Origin: Reticulascus tulasneorum
Taxonomy: Eukaryota > Ascomycota > Sordariomycetes > Glomerellales > Reticulascaceae
Length of the DNA: 64,000 bases
Direction: 5' to 3'
NCBI GenBank assembly: GCA_001557505.1
Contig: LSAX01000003.1
Location: 3,038,001-3,102,000, forward strand
Part shown: piece by piece, positions 48,714-60,372 of the stretch
Position numbering within the stretch: position 1 is the first letter of the stretch
Layout of the letters: each line of letters begins with the position of its first letter
Position numbers and translations under genes: made by a program
Notes under the pieces: model-generated
Told to the model about the DNA's origin: nothing
The model's database searches: none
Seen by the model: only the letters and a program-made list of their open reading frames with translations

Positions 48714-51664
48714 TCACAAAGTAGCGAGGTCAAAGTCCTCCGTAAATCCACCATTCAACAGCATGGCTGCAATTCTTAAGCGCTGTAGGGGCATCTCGTG
48801 CGAAGTATAAGTGTCGATGGGGTTGAGTCCGAGGGCAAGGCACATTCCGTTGGTGATGGTGTGAACACCGCAGTCATATCCATTCGTTTGCGGGGGGGCC
48901 GCATGGCGGACCGTTTCCCACCCGTCTTCTTTGAAATCATCCTTCAGGATTGCCTTGACCCATTCTCTCGCCCGTCGTACATGATGTGGCGATCCTGCCG
49001 GATTCAGTGAATCCATGTGAGATATCGTTCTCTTATTTGGCCGAAGGACGAGCAATGTCCAGTGGTTGTTCTCGCAGATGGGAAGGAGAATTGTGTTGAT
49101 CGAGAGAAAATTGGCTTTTGTAACTCCCATTCGGCGGAGCGCACGTTCAGTCTTGTCGACCCCATGATCCTGCATTCGCTTGTAGAAGAACGAAGACAAG
49201 GCCAGGCATTTTCGTCCAGCAGACCGAACATCCGTAATGCCTGCTGCTGCATTGACATATCGATCAAGCCAAAGTAATGAGCCATTGACAATCTCGTCAT
49301 TGAGCCACTCGGTTTCCGGGACAAGCCTCAAAAAGTCATGTCGTCTCAGTTCTGCCTCAGTCGTCTTTGCCAGAATCTGGTTGGCCGGAGCGTGGAGCGT
49401 TGCCGTGGCCTTCTGTGTCCAGTCTGGCGTCAGCGGCGCGACCATCAGTCTACGAGGGGTGCGCAGTCCCCCAGTCAAGCGCAATTTCTCTTCCTCCACG
49501 AGTCGCGCTTTCTCTGCTTCCTCTGCTCTCCGATGAGCCTCTTTGGCGTCAATTTTCAGTTGAATCGTGGCGCCAAGATCATCCAACTCCTCTTCTTTGT
49601 CGTCGCTGATATGAAGGCGGAGAAGGGGTTCGCTTGGCGGTGATGCCGGCCGCACAAGCGGCTGATTATGTGCAAAATGACCTTTGGACTTGAGCATATC
49701 CAGTGTCTCATTAAAACGCCTTGTGATGTTTGGATGCCGCTTCAACAAATCCTCTTCGTCATTGTCCTTGACTTCAAGTGCATCACCGGTAATCCTTGCC
49801 GGTTCGTTCACGCGAGACTGACGCAATTGCTGCCGCTCCAGTTGCTGTATTGCAAGTGCCTCCTTCCCGAAAAGTCGCTGCTCTTCAACTCTGCGCCGCT
49901 CAAGTCGAGCTCGGATCAAATGGGCATTTCCATGTTTATGGAGAGAAGCTATTGGATGGCCTTGGTTTTGCCAGTCTTCTTGCGGATGTGGCTGGCTTTG
50001 CGAAAAGGAAAGTTTGTACGCATTTTCATCGTTGGTCACACCAGGAAAGATGTCATGATCAGTTCCGGGTATCGCTCTACTCAGCGTGTCCGTTTCGATA
50101 TAAAGAGGGTGAGAGGGCGATGGAGTGTGCTGGACCGATGAATCGGTGAATCGTACAGTTTTCAAGGCACGAGACTTTTGGAGTCTCTTCACAATACGTG
50201 GTGAATTGTTGACCCTGAGAATCGATGAGAGGGGATTCTTTCGTGGTAGGTGCCTTCCGGGAGCTCCAGGTAAGATCTTTGGCTTCCGCTTCAAGCCAGA
50301 CATTTCTTTGACAATGTCCTCGAACGCCTTCCTCGCCCACGTCTTCCGCAAAGGGGAGTCATCGGTTTGGCTGTGTACTTCCGTGTTCTGCTCTTCAGCA
50401 GTGTCTGCATTAGATGTAGATGCCAACTCAGGAAAGCTGCCAGGGATGGCTAGTGTGGACACAGAGGTTGGGGAGTCGGCCCCCTTTGGCGGTGCTGGCT
50501 CCTTGGCGGGAACATCGGGGCTCTCGTCGTCGTAACCATCGTTGGAAGAGTCCTCGTCGCGAGATACCTTGATGCGCTTAGTGACGGGGTGTCCGGTTCG
50601 TTCATCAACGCGGCGTCGCTCGACAACATCCCATTGCCTACGGTAGACTGTGGTGAGTTAGCAAAAAGAAATCTTATTATTTCACAGTGCAACTTACCTA
50701 AACCCGCAATATGGTTAGAGAATTTGACTCCAAAGTTCGAGACCGCGCCGGCGACTGATGTCATGATATAGAAGAGCCGGAGCATGCGGACGTTCTCCAG
50801 CGCTGATTCCAGTCCCTTTTTGCGTAGTGTTAGCGGTTACCCAAGAGATTGGAAACATGGGGAGCGTACACTTTGGTAATCCAACTGCGGTGCCTGAACG
50901 TCGGCGCCGGCATTGACGATGACAAAATCTCGGTCTAAGGCAGATACCTGATGCCGTACAATCTCTACCACATCGGCGTTTGGCGGGTCTCCTGCAGTAG
51001 AAACAATGAGACCAAGTTCAGAATCCTCAGCTGGCCGTTTTCGAGATGCGTTGTTGACAGGATTTGTCGGGATGGGGCAGCTCAAGCAATGAAGAAAAGT
51101 GCGCAGTGTTGGGGCAGATCGCTGACTCAACAATATCCTATGAGTATGGTCAACCGAACTTGGTGCCGAAAGGAGATCGCTGGGTCTGGACCCGCGGCTG
51201 TCAGACGCGTCCGAGGTGGTGGCGGTTGAGATGACGGCAGACGCAAACACAGTTCTCGGCTTGAAGAAATTCGGATTCCCAGATAGATAGCCCCGTGGGT
51301 CCAACGTCGACTGTGTAGAGTTTTTTAGTTCGTAGCGAGTTTGGAAATGCGGATATCTCCAGTGTGGAATGACGCAGCTGGTGAGGGGATCCCGTGGATC
51401 GTCACCGGTATTGTAGTAGAGGTTCAAATCGTACGGCACCCAGGGGTGGAAGGAATGACGAAATCCAGCTCGTCTGTCGAAGCAAGACGTCTCGTAGGGG
51501 ATTTTGGCAGAGTCGTAGCGTGTGTGGGAGTATTTCCGGTCAGGGCGGTTGGGAGGGTTGTTGAGATTAAGACCAGGACCAGACCATGGCCATCCAGATA
51601 TGTAGTTGATTGTTCGATTCGGTCCGCCGATGTAGCGCGATCTGGCATTCGCTGAAGGCTCCAT
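48714..51664 (-). CDS. ULP1: SUMO-specific cysteine protease Ulp1 (peptidase C48)
   Basis: Matures SUMO and removes it from conjugates, in yeast at the nuclear pore. Exons 51664-50870, 50815-50698 and 50647-48714 join in phase to 948 residues. The C-terminal C48 domain is complete: ETEWLNDEIVNGSLLWLDRY, then the catalytic His833 in NNHW, Asp850 in HMDS, Gln891 (oxyanion) and Cys897 in GYDCGVH. The first intron uses a GTACGC donor. The start at 51664 (MEPSANARSRYIGG) is chosen over the open frame to 51772, whose upstream residues look like leader sequence. The N-terminal about 600 residues are low-complexity with basic clusters and a coiled-coil-like Glu/Ala/Arg stretch (RRAEEAEKARLVEEEKLRL) before the protease. 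It is longer than yeast Ulp1 (621), as is common in filamentous fungi. Confidence 0.93.
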
Positions 51665-52273
51665 TGCTGTTAGCTTAAATGCGCCGGAAAAGAGAGAAGA
51701 AAAAGGGAAGTAGCATGGGAGCTCTGTGACGGAAGAGTCGCCAATAGAAGCGAAGCAGCAGTCACAAAGCAATCCGGCTGAGGCAAGATTGAAGTCAAGC
51801 GCGGCGCGGTACGATGCTCTCTGAGAAAGATAGAAGCCCGGAAGAATTATGAAGAGCAGGAGCTTTACTTGTGTGTGTGGTCAGGGTCGGAATGAGGTTG
51901 CAAGAATGCGCAGCGCTGGAAAGTGCTGGGATCGATGATGAATCAACTTGCAGTCGAGGAGGAGGAGGAGGAGGTTCGGTCGGGACTTCATGGGCGCGAA
52001 TCAAGTGCGCGAGGCGCGTGGATGCGATAGTTGATCGGGGGTGGAAGCGAACAAAAGAGTAGGAAGGAGCGACATAGAATCGTAGGCAAGTACGCAATGA
52101 GCATGTGTATGCGGATTTTATATTCCTGCCTTAGGCAGTAAATACTTTACTAACAAAGTGTGAGGTACCTCCAAGAAATTCATCATCAGAACTCAAACCG
52201 TACATCACCACTCTTCGTATCCACAACCGCGTTGAGAATATGTTACGAGTGGTCTTTCTTCGACCAAGCAACC
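51665..52273. other. ULP1 promoter region
   Basis: About 0.6 kb upstream of ULP1. It includes a GGAGGAGGAGGAGGAGG purine tract near 51957-51974 and a minus-strand open frame (to 52097) that is probably ULP1 leader. No gene seen. Confidence 0.5.
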
Positions 52274-52511
52274 ATGGCACGCAAGAAATCTAAGGCCTGG
52301 GGTTCTGCCTGGAAGGGTCTCCAAGTCAAGAATAATGACGCGCGCCCATCTACCCGGATGCACCAACCACTGCAAACGTAAAAACCAAGTACAAACAAAG
52401 CTTCCGACATCTCAGCTCAACCCAGAGGTTGACGAGTTTGAAAGATACGTTCAAATCTTAGAGGCGGATGCTGAGCGTTTCCAGTTCATCACGACTATGT
52501 CAGAGAGATAG
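52274..52511 (+). pseudogene. Doubtful small gene or relic, two frames
   Basis: ATG at 52274 in a good context (AACCATGGC) opens 35 codons (MARKKSKAWGSAWKG...) ending in TAA. A second, better-looking segment in another frame follows and ends at TAG 52509-52511: QLNPEVDEFERYVQIL and EADAERFQFITTMSER. The two can be joined only by a frameshift or by an intron with weak sites (acceptor ACCAAG). The amphipathic, Glu-rich tail looks like real protein. I do not recognise it; it could be a decayed gene, a gene with a poorly read intron, or chance. Confidence 0.3.
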
Positions 52512-52661
52512 TGAATTAGAGTTCCTCTTCTACACGTTAGACTGTAGCAGATAATCTTAAATGTATAATTACAAATGAATTTAGACTTTTGATTGACGAG
52601 CTAGATGAGATGAGGCGGCAGACCTGCATTCGGGCTTCACCTTGTCGTCGGAATTAGACCT

Positions 52662-54811
52662 CTATAGGCCTCGGGTCAACGGTTCGCCATGCTTGATCTT
52701 GGCAGCACCGTACTTCTCCAATCGAATAGCTTGAATGGCAATAAATCCAGTGGTATCCTCCGGGCTGAAGCCTTCAAGGGTGTCCATGCTGGCCTGTTCC
52801 TCGCTGTACAAGTTGCTCTCAGGCGCGGACCTGGCAAGGACGTGAGCTGCTCCCTTGTAGACCATCATGTCCACTGTACCGTGAACATGCTTCTGGCTGA
52901 ACAGGATGGAGTTATCTGGCAGTCGTAATTAGCAAAGCCTTGCTCATGTTGTAGCTAGAGTACAAACTTACCGAGCAGTTCACGTTCAGGGGAGAAGTAC
53001 ATGCCTGTCCATGTCAGTTCCAACACTTTCACAGGGCAGAAGAAGGGAAACAATACCATTGTAGAGGCACTGTGACCACTCGTTCCCAATCCAGGACATT
53101 ATTTGCTTGACCTTGGAGTCGACCGTCATCCCCTCAATATCGATATGTGCAAGCCTTAGCACAGTCAATGCAGGAGAGTCGTACGCTCCACGGCTCTTGA
53201 GCCCAATAAAGCGTGATTCAACAATGTCTATCCTTCCAACGCCGTTACGGCCAGCGATGTCGTTGAGGGCTTTGAAGAGCTCAAGAGAGCCGGTCACTGT
53301 CTCACCACCGTCAACCTGAAGTTTGACAGGTATTCCACCTCGGAAGGTGACGGAGAATTTGGTGGGGATATCGGGGGCGTCGAGCGGATCTGGAATTCAC
53401 GATGATTAGCTGATACTACAACGAAAGGTAGGTACTAAAGGATAGCTCTAAAGGAACGTACCAACAGTTCGAGTCCAGACAGTCTTGGGTGCAGGCACGT
53501 GCGGCTTCTCAAGGATACCACTTTCGTAGCTGCAGTGAGCTAGGTTATCTGATGGAGAGTTAGAAGTTTACTTAGCATAGGTACATATCTCTATACGCAC
53601 CGTCCTGAGACCACGGTGCCTTGGGGGTGGATGAGACAGGGATGCCATTCTCCGCGGCAAACTTCAGGAGATCTTGTCGGCCCCTAGCATCACGTTAGAA
53701 CTCATTATTTTGGTAGTCGTGACCCAAGCTTACTGAAAACGGTTAAAGAATGCGGGAATCCTCCACGGGGCGATAACGGAGAGGCTCTAAGTCTTCGTTA
53801 GATATCTTGCTGCGCAAGCTTGAGCGAGCAACAGGTACATACAGGGTCACACGCCTTCCAGGCAAGTTCGAACCTCACTTGACTGTCATCCGTCAGTTTC
53901 TGTGGCAGTTGCCCGACAGCACGCCGAGAAAACGTACTCATTCTACCTGTTATTAGCAAGGACCGACAACAAAGGAAAGATGTAAGATTTACGTACGCCC
54001 TTGCCAGTGCAGCCGTGGCTGAGAAGCTTGCAGTTATATTTATGGGCAGTCCGGACTTGAGCGCGAGCAATAACAGGACGAGCCAGGCTTGTTCCAAGGA
54101 GGTATCTGACAGGGCCATCAGCTAGGAAACTAGAGAAAGGAGTGTGCAAATGCCATGAAGTTTCTGGATTGCTCAAAATCAACGGGGTCGGGGGTTTGTG
54201 AAGGAGTTGTGATCGAACTCACCGGTCCTCGTAAATCGCATTGCCTGGTTCATTTGTGTCAGTCTTTTCTCCTATACCGCCCATGCACAAGTATGTGCTG
54301 ATACAAGCAGAACCGAGACATACATTGGATGGCCCGAAAGATGAGCTCATCGACAAACTCCTGCTGTAGATTTTCGATGATCATGCGCTCAGCACCGAGA
54401 GCTAGAGCCTTCTTCTCCACCTCAGCGAAGTCCTCGTTTTGACCGACATCGGCAAGAAAAGCCTGGAAGCGATCTGGGTCAGCGTTGGGCCTTAATTCGA
54501 GATGGACGCAAAGAGACTCACCACGACAGTGTAGCCCTGTAGAAACGATTACATTAGCATTTCAATTGACGCCATGTAAGGTCTAAAATAGCCTCCTACC
54601 TCAAGAATAAGCCATTTAAGGATTGTCGAAGTGTCAAGACCTGTGCGACGTCAGCAATCGAAGGTTGCCATAGCGGGGGCCGGAGGTGTTCGTTGGCCAG
54701 CCATCAGAGGGAGAACGCACCGCCAGAGTAGGCACTATGTAAAGGTTGTTAGCTCGGTCTGGTCTCAATTCTTGAATCGTCTTACAGGCAGACTCGTTTG
54801 TCGGCAGACAT
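52662..54811 (-). CDS. ARG1: Argininosuccinate synthase, 15 exons including 5-, 14-, 15- and 22-nt microexons
   Basis: Condenses citrulline and aspartate with ATP in arginine biosynthesis (cytosol). Reconstructed exons on the minus strand: 54811-54786, 54734-54721, 54640-54600, 54536-54522, 54462-54324, 54244-54223, 54105-53997, 53942-53938, 53882-53843, 53786-53734, 53683-53601, 53548-53462, 53389-53057, 53004-52972, 52915-52662. They sum to 1254 nt, 417 residues (yeast Arg1 is 420), with every junction in phase and introns of 50-117 bp. The PP-loop AYSGGLDTS is assembled from exons 1-3, its core lying in the 14-nt exon. GYTVV is exactly the 15-nt exon. GKGNDQVRFE needs the 5-nt exon AATGA. 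Later family blocks are [28 protein letters not shown] and [14 protein letters not shown]. Identity is certain; the 5-nt exon is inferred from motif conservation. Confidence 0.93.
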
Positions 54812-56076
54812 GGTCAATGTCGTTGTTGTTGGCTGTATGGTGGAAGAGGCAAGCGAAATATTGGGTGGTGGTGAGTTTTCTTACAATATTTGAATACGCA
54901 AGTGGATGAATAGGACTCTTCCCACCATAGGTAGAGGAAGATATACCTTTTCGGTCTTAAAAAATTAAAAATTTGCAGTCACGCTCTTGAAAAGTTTGTT
55001 ACAAAAATATATGCGCCAGAACAAACTTTTGGTGGAGGTGTAGCTTCTCTTTCGACAAACAACCAATCAGCTCCTTCTAGACCTACATAAGGCCCCATAT
55101 TTACCCTCAGATCACGTCACTCAACCACGAGGCCCGAAAATCAAGTGGGCTTAGGGCTGTAGCAAAATATTTTATCATATCAAGTTCCTCCGTAAACGTT
55201 GAGGGGCTTTCAGCCTTACTGAACGCCCTACAACCTGCTGAGAGGAGCGTTCACAGAACGCAGAACAGGCTCGGCGGAACCTTGTTCCGCCCTTGAGGTT
55301 AGCTGGACCTGGGGCACTGAACCCTACCAATAAGTTATTGGTAGAACCAAGAACTTTACACATCTGGAGGTTTGGCCAAACTTACTGGGTAAGGTACGTA
55401 CTTTTCTCCTCCGCTCCCCTGTACGCCACTCTTGAATGTACATATGCCTCAGGTGTTAATGGGTATCTTTGAAGTCCACTGGATCCAATTGCAACAAACT
55501 CTCCGCAAGTGGCTTAGCGGGCAAACCGGTGGTCCCTGCGCTAGCTACCTCCATTCCTAAGGGTCCTTAGGTCCTTAGGCATATAACTGACTTTGTAGGC
55601 CTTGTCCCCTGTACGCCCATCTGGCACCCCGCACCTTCCAGAACCACTGTGCCACAGTCTTAGAGGTACGTGACACAGGCACGAACAGGTATTTAAGATG
55701 GGATGAAAAGAGCTTTCCTCCGTGGGGTGCCATCTTTAAGTTTGGTTTCAGCAAGTCTCAAACTTGGTTGGCGACAATGTTTCTCACGTTGAGTAGTGTC
55801 CTGACCTACAGTTAACTTCTAGCCTTGTTACCTCATGCCCAAAAGCTTGTCTCCGGGCTCTTACGTGAAGCCATCCACTGGCGACGGGACTCTCTTGAAG
55901 GCCCGATATCAAATAGGAGCATGCGACTTTGTATCCTCTCCTGCCATTACATAATGCGCTACAGTGGTATATGATGATTAATGGATCGCAAGTTATCTGA
56001 GCAGCGACAAGGTCTTCCTGACAATGTTTCGCACACCAGAAGCCCAACTTGGAGACTGCTGGGATGACCGCGATGA
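54812..56076. other. Intergenic region, ARG1 promoter side
   Basis: About 1.27 kb between two minus-strand genes. An AT-rich segment (about 54950-55010) is followed by a cluster of perfect inverted repeats (55247-55381) and short direct repeats (CCCCTGTACGCC near 55411 and 55607). No gene seen. Confidence 0.55.
55247..55381. repeat. Cluster of four perfect inverted repeats
   Basis: Within 135 bp: GCGTTC-aca-GAACGC (55247-55261), GGCGGAAC-ctt-GTTCCGCC (55273-55291), CTACCAATAA-g-TTATTGGTAG (55324-55344) and the palindrome GTTTGGCCAAAC (55370-55381). They could be hairpins of a decayed miniature transposon or paired transcription-factor half sites upstream of ARG1. I found no flanking target-site duplication. 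Confidence 0.75.
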
Positions 56077-58165
56077 TCAGAGTTGAGGAAGCAACCGTCC
56101 CAGTTTCTTGGTACATAACGCACCGAAGTATTCATTCAAGGCATCCACCGTACCACTGCCTTCCACTAGGCTGGAGACCATTCCAACGTACCCATCAGGC
56201 CGGACAACGACGACGCCGCCTCTCTTCTCATCAAGCCCCATCTTTGCATGCGCTGCTGCTTTGGCATCTGGTACTCGGCGATCCCATTTATCGTCCGCAT
56301 AAACATGTTCTCGGTACCGCGCAAGGATGTCCGGGACGTCGCGGCTGATCTCGATGTTGCCCCGTGTACTCGCGAAGATGGTGCATATCGTGAAGAACAG
56401 GCTATGAGGATTGTGTCTCTCATGATGCGATACGCTGTCTATATCCGGCCTCGTATACATCGCGTAGAAAGATCGTTTATTCTTGAGTTGGGAGGCGAAA
56501 TCTTGAAGGGCTGTTCGAGTTATGGACGGCTGCCCTGCGAAAACAAAAATGCGGAACGATCCATTGAGAGGCACTTCTTGCTCCAAGTGCACCACATTTG
56601 CATCAATAACTCGTGTCACATCTGCGTTGATCAAAAGGCGTCCGGTGCGAAGTTTTGTTCCCTTTGGATGCATGAGCGGCGACTTGGCTGGATGTTCTTC
56701 CGACCAGTTGATGGCATTTGGCTTGTATGCTACACCGTATCCGCTCGTAAACTCACAAGATTCTTTGAATGTCTTCATGAAGTCGTTGTCTTGCTGAGCC
56801 TGCATCTCGGGAATGTCTGAAGCTGCGTCGACTTCGATGGCATCTGGGGGACGTTGGGAGAAGAGTTTCGCATACTTATTATCGAAGTCCAGCAGCGTCT
56901 CAGCCACATCTTTTCGCTCCGGTTCGTACGTCTTCAAGAGACTGCGATCTGCAAATCCTCGTTCGACCGCATGGATCTTCCAAGCCAGGTTTAGCGCATC
57001 CAGGAAGGCCGTGTTCATGCCCTGCCCGGCTTTCGGCTACATCCAAACATTAGAATTTCGCAATGATATAGCGGGAGTTATAACTGACACTGTGAGTGTG
57101 GCATGCATCACCGCCAAGAAACACGCGGTGGTCCAATGTGTAGTGGTCTGCGATTCCTTGACCAATTGGATATACAGAGAACCACTCCACCCGCTCCCAC
57201 TCGATGCTGTATGGACGAAGAATCCGCTTTGCGGAGGCTTGCACCTCCTGCTCTGTTGCAGTCTTCCGCGGGTTCCAATCCGAGTCTGTCGAGGATGCGA
57301 TCTGGATGTACAAGCGGACCATATCATCTTCGCGGGGGATTACCATGATTGACCCATGCTCACTGTGGATGGTGCATTTCATCTAACTCGTCATCGGCAT
57401 CTGCCCGGAAATAGCGGGTTTGGGGAGTTCGTACCTTGATATCCGGAAAGTCGGTCTTGACAACACCATCCATGACTCCCCACACGTATGCGATGGGATC
57501 CTTGTGCTGAATACCGATTCCCAGCTGCTCTCTAATGAAAGATCGTGCGCCTTCACCGCCAAACAAGTATTTAGCCCGTATGGTCTCCTGAGAAGTCCCA
57601 TCCAGATGCTCCAGTTCGACTTCAACTGGATACTCGGGATTCTCCTGTTCGTCCGAAGCAAACCATTTGATAGTCCATGGCCGCTGGACCTGAACCCCAT
57701 TTTTGTCCATGTCTGCAATGAACACTCTCTCGATATGCCCTTGATGCAGTAGGGTTGTAAATGGGTACCTGGCGTCAATAATGCTTGGGCAGCTAGCCCA
57801 AGTGCCGGTCCTAGCGATTCCCTTCCCGTTCTTCAAAGGATCCCAGAAAGCCACCTCAAAAACCTTCGCAGGCTTATGGACCATGATGGCAGATTTGAGT
57901 CCCATGTTCCGCAGCAGATCCAGGGATCGCGGTTGGATGCCGTCAGCTCGGCCTGTAGGTGTGGGCTCTGCTCTGTTATCAATATGCTTGATTCTGTAGC
58001 CCCATCTTGCCAAGCAGGTGGACAACATCAGGCCCACCGGACCAGCTCCAACAATTACTGCGATTTCGGGTTAACAAGACATGACGCTTTAGAGATGCTC
58101 GGAGGCAAGAAAGTACCAATATCATAGTTCTGAGACTTGGCCTTGCGGTCTGGTTGCGACTCCAT
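56077..58165 (-). CDS. FAD-dependent aromatic hydroxylase, phenol 2-monooxygenase family
   Basis: Class A flavoprotein monooxygenase expected to hydroxylate a phenolic ring using NADPH and oxygen. Exons 58165-58117, 58057-57435, 57382-57089 and 57036-56077 join in phase to 641 residues, normal for fungal phenol hydroxylases. The Rossmann motif is completed by the first splice ([15 protein letters not shown]). [18 protein letters not shown] binds the flavin side. [20 protein letters not shown] is the GD motif that binds the FAD ribityl chain, joined across the third splice. The C-terminal about 200 residues match the thioredoxin-like domain of this family ([20 protein letters not shown] onwards; near the end [13 protein letters not shown]). 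No cluster partners are nearby, so it probably serves phenolic catabolism or detoxification. The substrate cannot be told. Confidence 0.9.
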
Positions 58166-60372
58166 ATCGAGTTCAAGAGTTAAACAAATTAAACACAAGA
58201 CAAAGGTCGGGGACAAAGTAACGGCTTGACAAATAAGCCCACAGAAGTGTTTATAAAGACAAAACTTAGCAAGGTAGCAGATCGGGGGTATCTTGACGCA
58301 AACGACAAAGAGAGTCGAAGAACAACAGAAACAATGTTGATTCTGAAGAGGACCTTATATACACATGAGAGGCCGGCATGAATCGAAGCTTGTCACCTCG
58401 GAACTAACGAGGAAACCGGGTAGTGAGACTAAGGTAGCTAACAAACTTGCGACTGAAATAATTAAGGGCCGGCACAAAATTCGGGAAAGAACAAGAGTCG
58501 CTCAGGACTAGAGCTGTTCCACCTTATGTAGCACACCTGTTGTCCCAGATGAGGAGAGGGGAAGGCTAAAGGACGGGGAGAGGTTTCCCCCCACCTCAAT
58601 TCTTCAAGGGCATGACAGACGATAGGAGGGAAACTTTGGTAGGGGGTTTATGACAAAGGAGGACTGGGGGGCCTTCTAATTCGTCTCATCCAGCTTATGT
58701 CTTCCAAGCAATACACCTCTTCAGCAGAGCATTGGGGAAGAGGCATCTGCCCCAGCACCCAATACGGAACATTTTGAGTACTGAGTGTGGGGCTGTGGGA
58801 TCTGACGTTGCTGAAAGAGGAGAGAGTTAGGACTCTGGGGTGCGTGGAGCATCAAATGATCCACACACGGGAAGTCGACGCGGTAGTGAGGGGTGGGGCG
58901 GAATCGCGCCACCTTTGCTGCGTAAGGTATGCCATGCGTACCAAGGCACATGGCATAGGATGGAGGAGGGCACGGCTCAAGCTATCGGGATTTGTGATCT
59001 CGTCCAAGGGAGTACGCCGTGGATCAGGTTGCAATACCATGCAGCTCCTGCTGATTGGATGCTACAACTACCTCTCTCCATTCACACCAACCAAGGGCAG
59101 GTTAGAACTCCGTACTTCCTGTATGTAGCTGGGCGGTGGATCGCCTGCTGGAAATAGGACGGTCACGGAATTTCGGAAGTCATCATATCAATTATTGCCC
59201 ATCCAATCAAACAGCGCTTGAAGGTTAAGATATTGAAATCAGATGGAGAGTAGTTCTCAAGCCAACGTTTCATGAACACCATCAGCATCAAAGGGATTCC
59301 GGTGACTCCAAACACATGAATGCCCCGGTTCACCCTCGTCGGCGACCACCGATATAGAAGCCTACCTGGTCGACGGCAAGCTAAAGGAAGTGTTGCGATG
59401 CGCTTCCTCTCGTCCTCACGGATCCACGGAAAAACAAGAGCCTCGCACGGCAAGTCATTCCCGTAGCTAGCTGCGTTTGTCGTAAGTCTAGATTCTAGCG
59501 CGGATAAGGTGACAAAGATCTTGGCTTTCGCCTCGGCGCCGCCGTAACTAAATGAGTCTTCTCAAACCTGCCTTTGAGGCAAAGGAGTGATATTAGGGGC
59601 GAGATGTTCACTTCTCGGCGCCAGGCGCCAGAACAAATTATGCCTACGAGTCACACGACTTGGAATATCTGGTATTGCAGGAAAATCTATCGGATTGCAA
59701 AGAACAGAGTTGGTCACCCAAGTTGTCATTTTCGATTGAGGAATTTGCATTGCGTGGCAGGCGAGACGTAAACAGAATGGAGATTGGCACATTCAGGGTC
59801 TTCAATCTGATCCGTCATTATCAACTCAAACAAACATGATAGTACCTTATTGAAAGGTCTTGGGGGACGAACAGCCTCCAACGAACTCGCGTTTCTGGGC
59901 AACTCGAGGTAGTTGTAAGTAGAATGTATGATCTTTGGATCGTCGATTCGCCTGCTAAGTACGGTCACAGTGTACTTGAAGCTTATAAGCCATCACTGAG
60001 AGCAACTACTAACCATCTCCGAGACTTCCTTTGCTAATTTGCCTAAGGTAATTAAGGTCCCTATCTACAGGCTCGTAGGTATTTAGGTAGTGCAGGTAAT
60101 TGCCTGGGCAGGAAAGCAATACTTAGTCATGCTTCATCGTCAGGGCATGCCTTCCTCCATATAGGTACTTTACGACTAGATATTCTGTGTCACTCAAACT
60201 CAACATCCAATGTTTTATCTTGTTCAACAAAGAGTCTCGCATCCAGGGCTATCCACCAACGTTAGCTTGGCCACTCAAACCGCTTTTACGTGACCAATCC
60301 TGTTTGCACGCCATCGTTCATAGCCTTTGCCTGGTGACAGGTATGCGCAGTCGTGTCAGTCTCCAAGATTGA
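58166..60372. other. Intergenic region, monooxygenase / unknown gene
   Basis: About 2.2 kb upstream of two divergent genes. The minus-strand open frame 59163-59453 has some hydrophobic character but no recognised motif or splice partners. GGTAGTGCAGGTAA-type motifs occur near 60080. No gene is supported. Confidence 0.5.

Noticed and set aside
48374..48754. 126-codon minus-strand frame overlapping the end of ULP1
   Set aside because: It overlaps the well-supported ULP1 3' end in another frame and has no protein signature.
53883..53937. Acceptor CCACAG giving [14 protein letters not shown] in ARG1
   Set aside because: It is in phase, but it inserts residues into and destroys the near-invariant GKGNDQVRFE active-site block. 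The 5-nt exon model restores the block with canonical signals.
59163..59453. Minus-strand frame with hydrophobic stretch, perhaps a transporter fragment
   Set aside because: I could not match it to a family or extend it by splicing; kept as intergenic.
54812..60372. Secondary-metabolite or degradation gene cluster around the phenol monooxygenase
   Set aside because: Neighbours are ARG1 and an unknown disordered protein; no transporter, regulator or other tailoring enzyme is present.
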